Shown here in pieces: positions 6,729 through 12,566 of a DNA stretch of 12,566 nt (position 1 is the stretch's first letter; each line of letters begins with the position of its first letter). The position numbers and the translations under genes were made by a program. The notes under the pieces are model-generated. The model made no database searches and was not told the DNA's origin. It worked only from the letters and a program-made list of their open reading frames with translations. The stretch covers positions 29,889-42,454 of the forward strand of contig NOKP01000054.1 of the NCBI GenBank assembly GCA_002682825.1, given 5' to 3'. This stretch comes from Neonectria sp. B-13. Its lineage: Eukaryota > Ascomycota > Sordariomycetes > Hypocreales > Nectriaceae.

Positions 6729-7648
6729 TCATGGAGCAGAGTAGCCCGTACCCAAACCGCCCATGCTTACGAGGGCCATGCGGCCGGCGGTGCCTATGTA
6801 TTGTTCCTTTATCCACGCCATAATATCCAGCCGATCAACGAAGTCAGGGTCTCGGTCGAACGGGACGCTGAAGCATGGTTTGCGAGCAATTGGTGTGCTC
6901 GTTCGGGTTGGAGCGAGATGCCTTCGATCTTCTGACGTATACCGAGCAAAATTGTACTGCGAAAACGATGCTCTCAGCCCGCTCCGTCGTGCCAAAAACC
7001 TCCAGACAGTTTTCTGACTCAAGTTTGGTCAATTTGCAGACATAGCATGATGGTCTGTTTGTAGTGTTCTAGGTTAGAGACGATCCCGTTGACCTCCTTG
7101 CTGTCAAGGGCAAGGATCACAACCATCGTGAATAGCTTCACAGTCAGCGTGAACGCTACACCATAACTGGCGTCAGGCAACAGCCTGCTGCCTAGGAGAT
7201 CAGCAGATTAAACATAGGTATAAGAGACCGACCCTCATCGCGCCTTTAGATAGGAAATAAAGCGCTCATTTGATCTTCATTATCCATCCGTGCCTGCGAT
7301 ACTTGATATCGAACGGCCACTTGAGGGCACGAGGTCCGAAACGACGCATCGCCTTACGGGCTTTGCCCGGATCCAGCCTGCTCTGCAGCTGGACCAACTC
7401 TGACCTACAGCCGTTGAGAGTGTCGATCAATTTTCGCGACGTCGCAAGCGCTTGATTATTCGCGTCATTAAGAAGACGCTGAGCTCCTTGGAGGCATGCG
7501 CTTAAGTCGTCCAACCGGCTTTGGAGGCTTGTGATGTCGGCCTAGCGTTTCCGACGGCGGCGGAGTATTGAAGGCAGAGTGTTGCGACTTTGGCGGAGAG
7601 GTCGATGATTGCGATGACACTTGCGGCGAGTCCTACCGCCTCGGCCAT
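6729..7648 (-). pseudogene. N-terminal half of fungal NLR: Helo-like domain plus broken P-loop
   Basis: From an ATG at 7648 the minus strand encodes MAEAVGLAASVIAIIDLSAK and LCLQYSAAVGNA, the start of the Helo-like N-terminal domain of fungal STAND proteins (PF17111 type). At about 7544-7541 one base is missing; the next frame continues DITSLQSRLDDLSACLQGAQ, then RLLNDANNQ...LDPGKARKAMRRFGPRALKWPFD to about 7309. A gap of 202 bp bounded by GTATCG (7302) and GACAG (7101) follows, then KEVNGIVSNLEHYKQTIMLC, LQIDQT (7100-7022). A damaged intron (donor TTGAGT, acceptor CGCAG ending 6957) leads into ILLGIRQKIEGISLQPE. After another frameshift near 6900-6890 comes CFSVPFDRDPDFVDRLD then IMAWIKEQYIGTAGRMALVS, and a Walker A remnant GGLGTGYS in which the Lys is lost, then a TGA. 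Such receptors sense non-self and trigger cell death. Two frameshifts, a lost P-loop and an abrupt switch to inverted sequence make it a pseudogene. The family is confident; the original start is probable. Confidence 0.88.
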
Positions 7649-9605
7649 GGCCAAGGACGATATTCTGACGATTAGGGAAGCGGTTTCGAAGGTGTTTAGC
7701 TTGCGGATCAATAGCCTAAGAGGAAAAAGTGTGAGGAGGGAGGGGTTCTGTTAACGGGTACTACGGTAAAAATGCCTAACTAGGCTGTGGCGTGGAGTCG
7801 ACCTTGGGTGTCCACCGACCAGGCGGACGCGCTTCATGCATTTCGTAATGATTGGACCGTCACAGCACATCATCATGTTGGGAGGCAAGCAATAGCTAAT
7901 AGCGGGGGAAAAGGGTAGGATATCGGGGACTAAATCCCGAACTACTGCTGGTTTGTGATGTGAAACGATTTGCATGATAATCAACCCCTACATAGCAGTG
8001 AAATGATCACATACGCAAGGTTGGTAATCGAGCATCGACTAGTCTTCTTCAAGGCAATGGATATCCGGGTGATTCCCGCCTTGTGGGTTGACGAGTGCCA
8101 TTTCTCACGTGTGGGCGCAGTTGGAAAAGACAATCACTAGCGGGTCGAAAGTTTGCTGTGAGGGGGACGTTGCCACGCCAATCCGCAGCAAGGAGACATG
8201 CGACGACCAACCACCCTCCTATTGCACGGGAAATAGCTGTGAGGTCCATAACTAATTTCCCTAGAATGCAAGGTGGGCTCGTTAACATTTTGTTTTCTCT
8301 CTTCCCGGATTTGCAGATAGTCGCACTTTTGGATAGCTCCAAAATTTCCTCGACATGTGAGGGATCTTGACGCGGGGACTGTGAAGTCCAGCCATTCATG
8401 GCGGGAAAAGAGAGCATACTCAGAATTCCCTGTGCACCACGATGATTAAATCTCTCCAGAGTAATAGTTGCAACCCACCGACGCCCGCGCCAATGCGGAG
8501 AACGCCGTACAACTGGCATAAGATCTCAGTCAAGAGATGGTTTGCTCTGAATATGCCACTGAGAAAACCGGGGGAAAAGGGAGAGGAGTTCCTTCATCCA
8601 GCCGTCAAGGCCGTGACCCGGCTAGGCGAGTCGGAGCCGTCGGAATGTCCTCTCAGGGCCAGCCAGCCCCTTTGGAGGACGCCACTGGGACAGAAACGAA
8701 CTTGGCTTGCGGCCTAATGAAATCTGCCCCTGGAGGACGCCAGCAATTTTGAGGCGTCATGTAAGGGTCGGCTTCATGTCTAAGATAGTGACGCAGCGTG
8801 TCACCGACGTTGTCGTGCACAGGCGTTCCCAGACCTTGTGGATTCTTCTCGCCCGATGCGTCGCGGATCATTTCCCCAACAACTCATCCTGGCTCGACGT
8901 TGCATTGCGAAGCGGGGTCATGCGAGCTGACGCCATACATGAACGGATCACAAAAGGCACCGTTTTACCGAACGTACGGAAAAGAGTTCTACCAACGGTC
9001 CAGCTGGATTAATTATGCCCATCTCCCGAGCGCCATGTAGCATTATGGGTAAAGGGCGGCTGTAAGCTTGAGGTCAGATCACTGCTGAGGAGAGCTTCAC
9101 TCCTCTCTAAGCGAGGCAAAGCTTGAATGTTGCACCCATCCCTCATGGGCGCAGTCAGACATTCGTTTTGTGGCGACTTGAAATGTGCGATCGTCCAAAG
9201 GCTTGCGATCTTTGCTTTTCCTCCCTTGAATATCGTGGCTGCTCTCGAAGATATGGTCTCGACCAGAATGCGCCAAAAGCCATCGGCGATCATCCTGCAG
9301 CCTCAATATGCGACTTAAAGCCCACCGGATGGTGGTGGCGTTACTATATTGGAGGACTCAGCTATTCATTCCATGCCGTCTTTCGGAGTCGCAATCCACG
9401 GATCAGTCAGTTATCAATATCTGCTGTATGGCCTTTGAAGATGCGCACCCAACCAACGGCACTTGCTTTATGCTGGTTGAACTGCGACTCTCCCTTTCTG
9501 CAGTAACAGACAGCTGGCTGAACCTCCGAACTCTGACATCATGTTGGATCTCTGCCAATTTAATGGTCATTGCCGGAGGAATCGAGTATCTTCCCTAAAT
9601 TCCGT
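7649..9605. other. Gene-poor region between NLR relic and reg1
   Basis: About 1.96 kb without a gene I can identify. Short frames exist on both strands, for example 8049-8519 (minus, 156 codons with one hydrophobic stretch) and 8653-8871 (minus), but they show no known domain. Around 8673-8684 and 8731-8742 the string TGGAGGACGCCA is repeated directly, in each case soon after a GCCCC. The minus frame from about 8955 to 8653 reads through with one TGA (near 8906) and could be a relic of an unknown gene. No tRNA, rRNA or transposon end was seen. Confidence 0.45.
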
Positions 9606-9864
9606 CTCGAGCCCACCCCATCGTCGGCAATCCCATCCACTTCTTCATCCCCCACGCCCTTTCGCCTGGATCTCTATCCATCCATCCCTTCAACCATCTC
9701 TCCTTCTTCTCTTCCTCCCAACATAAAGCCACCAAACAACCTGATTCCCATCGCGACTGCATCGTTCAACACTCATGAGTCTCTAGCCACGAATCCCCGC
9801 CCTTTTTTTCTTCCCGCGTACTGCGGCGTCAAAAGGTCCATTCGCGGACCTCGCTTCGTCTTTC
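9606..9864 (+). promoter_or_regulatory. Pyrimidine-rich leader/promoter of reg1 gene
   Basis: The plus strand is strongly C/T-rich from about 9606 to 9725 and again around 9795-9815 (CCCCGCCC followed by a T-run). Such CT tracts just upstream of the start are common in promoters and 5' leaders of constitutively expressed filamentous-fungal genes. Two strings fit the loose CreA site, CCCCAC (9650-9655) and CCCCGC (9795-9800), but a six-base degenerate motif is weak evidence. Confidence 0.5.
9775..9786 (+). promoter_or_regulatory. Three-codon upstream ORF (M-S-L-stop) in reg1 leader
   Basis: ATG AGT CTC TAG at 9775-9786 lies 78 bases before the reg1 ATG. If transcription begins upstream of 9775, as the CT-rich tract suggests, ribosomes would meet this ATG first (C at -3, a weak context) and terminate three codons later. 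It could modestly lower translation of reg1. Confidence 0.45.
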
Positions 9865-11582
9865 ATGATGGCTGTCGTTCTACCCTCCGACGATAACGGT
9901 TACTTTGCTGCCTCCTCATTGAGACGCTCGCACTCTCAGTCAAGCTTCATCACCTCGTCCTCGACCTTTCCTTCCTCCCGGCTTAACAACCCTTACAAGT
10001 CGGTCTCAAACATCATTCTGATTCCACAAACTTTTCCAGCAACCAACTTATCCATCGCCTCCGACTACGACGACCCTCTCGGACTCGCTGATTCTCCCGA
10101 AAACCACTTCACATTTCCTACCTTTGCACAAGAAAAGCTCTACGTTCACCCGGAAATCCACCCGGACGATAACCTTGACCCGCCCCCGAGTCCTCGCACC
10201 AGCCACTCTTACACCGTCTCCCCCGAACACACCGACGATGGTTCCGACAACACTTTAAGGCCTGATAGTCCTGACCGAGGCGAGCATGCCAAAGATGACA
10301 CAGCTGTCTCTAGTCGCCCTTCGCTTCAGGTCGACTACCTGTCCCATGAATGGAAAGAGGAGGATATTTGGTCCTCGTGGAGGTACATCGTGACGCGGCG
10401 TGGAGAGTTCCCTAACAGCGCGCGATTAGAGAATGCTTCTTGGAGGACCTGGATGAAGGCCAAGAACAATCTCAGAACCATCTCTCCTGAATTACTCAAT
10501 TGGTTTGTACTCCCAAGCACACAACTTTGACTATCACAATGCTTACAATAGCAAGGCTCAAAGATTACGATGTTACCTGGCTATACGGGCCTCTTCAGTC
10601 CGGCAACAAGTCCATTCATCCTATCCAGACCGAGCCCTCCAGTGTGTCGCTGTCCAAGACCGACTCACTAGTCAATCTCAGCAAGAAACCCATCCTCAAG
10701 AAGAGGAGCATGTCCGAAGCGACGCTGCAGAAGTCATTATCGACTGCCTCATTATTAGAGCAAGCTGCAGCCGGCGTGCAGGCTCAAGAGACTAGAGGAA
10801 TCCTGAGACCTCACCTAGGCCGCTCGACAGCGCACTATCGTGCATACCCCTTCTCATCCCGACAATTGAGCGGAGATAGTAGTGTTGCACTCTCAACCGA
10901 GTCTTCTGGCATTAACTCCACTAGTATTGAACGTAAGCACATCCACTTCAACGAGCAGGTCGAGCAATGCATTGCTGTCGACGTCAAGGTCGAAGAAAAT
11001 GAGGAAGAAGAAGTGGATGATAATCGGTACAGCGATAATAGCGATTCACATGATGATGATATGATGAAGCGCGTCAGGACGAAGAAGCGACCGATGGCCC
11101 GACGTCGAACTATCAAGGCGAAGTCTACCGAGGGAAAGACGATTGCTATGCTGCCTTCCACCACTCTCAAGTATAGAGAGGACACCCCAGAACCACGGGA
11201 GACAGCTATGAAGCACTCACGAAGCCCCGTCATGTCTCCTTCATCCTCGCAAGAGACCCTCCGACCGTCGAGGCAGCCTGGCAAGTTTTTCTTTGGTGAG
11301 GAAGATAACGAGGATAGTCTAGACGACGCATTGTTGAGCCCCACCTCGGACTGCTGGTCACCGCCTTGTGAGGGTACTAGTGACGGCCTGAATCGATCCA
11401 TCTCTTCAAGCAGTCTTACTGAGGAGCCCGCTGGTATTCGACGAACCGCCTCAGGAATGTTTATGCCCTACGAGGAGGGTGAGGCGGCCTCTAATGATAG
11501 GATCTTTGGTCGTGTTATTGACACGGTCAATACTGCTCGCAACATTGCCCACGTTATATGGAACCTGGGCTGGAGGAAGTGA
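9865..11582 (+). CDS. Reg1-like PP1 (Glc7) regulatory subunit, glucose repression
   Basis: Two exons, 9865-10502 and 10556-11582, give 554 aa (ATG ATG at 9865; the second, at 9868, may be used). The 53-bp intron starts GTTTGT and ends CAAG; this junction restores ELLNW|LKDYDVTWLYGPL. Residues about 157-227 form the DUF1752 / GATA-like N-terminal domain (DYLSHEWKEEDIWSSWRYIV through GPLQ). A serine-rich KKRSMSEATLQKSLS block follows (261-275). KHIHF at 340-344 within RKHIHFNEQVEQCIAVDVK is the RVxF-type motif by which Reg1 docks the PP1 catalytic subunit. An acidic run (about 357-382) precedes a basic KRVRTKKRPMARRRTIKAK stretch (384-402), a likely nuclear localisation signal. The C-terminus RRTASGMFMPYEEGE...NLGWRK (508-554) is conserved in ascomycetes. 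In yeast, Reg1-Glc7 dephosphorylates Snf1 in glucose; a matching role in carbon catabolite repression is expected here. The gene looks intact. A fragment homologous to its last 46 residues lies at 5874-6122. Confidence 0.95.
10503..10555 (+). other. Intron of reg1 with unusual AAG acceptor
   Basis: The donor is GTTTGT. Only the acceptor CAAG (10552-10555) preserves the frame and the conserved W-L-K-D junction. A more typical TAG ends at 10551, four bases earlier; its use would shift the frame and reach a stop at about 10795. A branch-like CTTAC at 10542-10546 would place the TAG very near the branch point, which may explain why it is skipped. Confidence 0.8.
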
Positions 11583-12566
11583 TTGATGAACTCGCAGCAT
11601 TTTACTCGAGGTCTCGTTATGAATCAATCATGACCTCTCTAACCCTCTTCGCGGCGTTACACCAGGGCATATATATCAGCGACGCGTCTCAACCCCAACT
11701 TATTTTCGACAGTCCCTCGAACCCTTACTCTACACTTACAAGAGGCGCGGGCCTGTTGAAAACTGCGTTCACCTGCGTGAGCTACTGACGCGACGCCTCG
11801 CTATATACAGGCAGCTATACTCGCCGTCATTGCCATATCTACACCATTATCATTGCCTGCAGGATACTACCAGGATCCTGGGCATTTCTGGACTTCCCTT
11901 GGAAAAGGACGTGACGGCTCAATTACGCACGCTTGGCTCGGGTCGTGCCCAGTCGCGATTACAACCGTCATGGATCTCTAACAAACAGAAGGATGCATAC
12001 AGTGTGAAACCGAGAATCAAACTAGCAATACCGACTGTGCGTCCCCACCCGTGCGGAGGGAGGGGGTTAACGCTCTTGTGGTTGGGACGCCAAGAAGGAA
12101 GGAACATTGGAGCAAAAGAAACGCTCCATGGCTGCCCCGCGATTTGGTGATCCAATTATCCAAGAACCTCCCTGAGAGCCTGGCCATGCTCCCAATGTCT
12201 GGAGGGGCTTGCTTAGTGGCACTTTTAAATTAGCAGGTCCTATTGGTTGACGGGCCGTGGACGGGACGGCAAGTCTAGGGAGAAAAAATATAACAAGCAA
12301 TACCAGTGCAAATTGTTGGTCATCCATGCCTCATCATGTTCTGCGATTCGCTATTTTACAAGGCAGTGATGCAACACTTTGGCTGAGCAAACTCAGGTTA
12401 TGACACCAGTGTAAGCAATAAGCAACACAACTTTTCGACTATTCGACATTGCCAGGGTAATTCATGGGCATATTTGGTGTGCGGTCTTACTATCACATAC
12501 AGAAGTACTGTCGTCATAGCAAGAAAAACGAAGAAGAAAAACTTTCATCGTGACCCAATAGTTATT
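11583..12566. other. Downstream region of reg1, no gene recognised
   Basis: This ~980-bp stretch contains the reg1 3' flank. The open frames in it (for example 11830-12150 plus, 12067-12327 minus) are short and overlap each other on both strands without domain similarity. From about 12280 the sequence becomes A-rich on the plus strand (AGAAAAAATATAAC; AAGAAAAACGAAGAAGAAAAAC at 12521-12542), which could be the promoter edge of a gene beyond the window. Confidence 0.5.

Noticed and set aside
8049..8519. 156-codon minus-strand frame with a hydrophobic stretch (WLVVACLLAA)
   Set aside because: No recognised domain and no supporting splice structure; a frame of this length occurs by chance in GC-balanced DNA. 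Left unassigned.
9570..9896. 108-codon plus-strand frame overlapping the reg1 start
   Set aside because: Its proline/serine content simply reflects the CT-rich leader, and it is out of frame with reg1.
10835..11401. 188-codon minus-strand frame
   Set aside because: Antisense shadow of reg1 exon 2, which contains the conserved KHIHF motif and C-terminal block.
12067..12327. Minus-strand frame starting MDDQQFALVLLVIFFLPRLAV, considered as a PMP3-type small membrane protein
   Set aside because: Only one hydrophobic segment matches loosely; the second helix and conserved residues of that family are absent.

Overview
This is genomic DNA from a filamentous ascomycete (Pezizomycotina). The signs are short introns of 53-60 bp with fungal GT...AG borders and CTAAC/CTGAC branch sites, a bacteriorhodopsin-fold opsin-related protein, a Reg1-type phosphatase-targeting protein, and relics of a fungal NLR (STAND) gene and of a LaeA/TdiE-like methyltransferase. 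The species cannot be fixed from sequence alone. The style of the Reg1, NLR and methyltransferase sequences leans towards Sordariomycetes, but that is only an impression.

Layout. At the left edge (1-966, minus) lies the first 322 codons of a soluble HMG-CoA reductase without membrane domain; its 3' end is outside the window. Next, on the same strand (2768-1755, three exons), is an intact opsin-related protein of 298 aa that lacks the retinal lysine and both carboxylates of the proton path. A single-exon gene follows on the plus strand (3840-4754, 304 aa). Its pattern of beta strands suggests a gasdermin-like (RCD-1-like) pore-forming cell-death protein; this is a hypothesis.

From about 5.2 to 7.7 kb there is a graveyard of gene fragments. 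It holds the N-terminal part of a LaeA/TdiE-type methyltransferase (plus), the last ~80 codons of a diverged second Reg1 (minus), and a broken NLR. The NLR's N-terminal Helo-like domain and P-loop region lie on the minus strand, while its winged-helix/TPR-entry region lies on the plus strand, so the two pieces meet tail to tail near 6.72 kb. A further probable NB-ARC scrap (WVHA motif) sits on the minus strand beyond the inverted piece. Stops, frameshifts and an 18-bp tandem duplication carrying a stop codon show that none of these is functional.

From 7.7 to 9.6 kb I recognise no gene. A pyrimidine-rich leader with a three-codon upstream ORF then leads into an intact Reg1-type PP1 regulatory subunit (9865-11582, one intron, 554 aa), predicted to act in glucose repression. 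The last ~980 bp hold nothing I can identify.

How the parts relate. The intact genes are not an obvious pathway. The HMG-CoA reductase and the methyltransferase relic hint at specialised metabolism; the gasdermin-like gene and NLR relic hint at non-self recognition or programmed cell death. The most unusual feature is that a diverged copy of the C-terminus of Reg1 is embedded among NLR and methyltransferase debris only ~4 kb from the intact reg1 gene.
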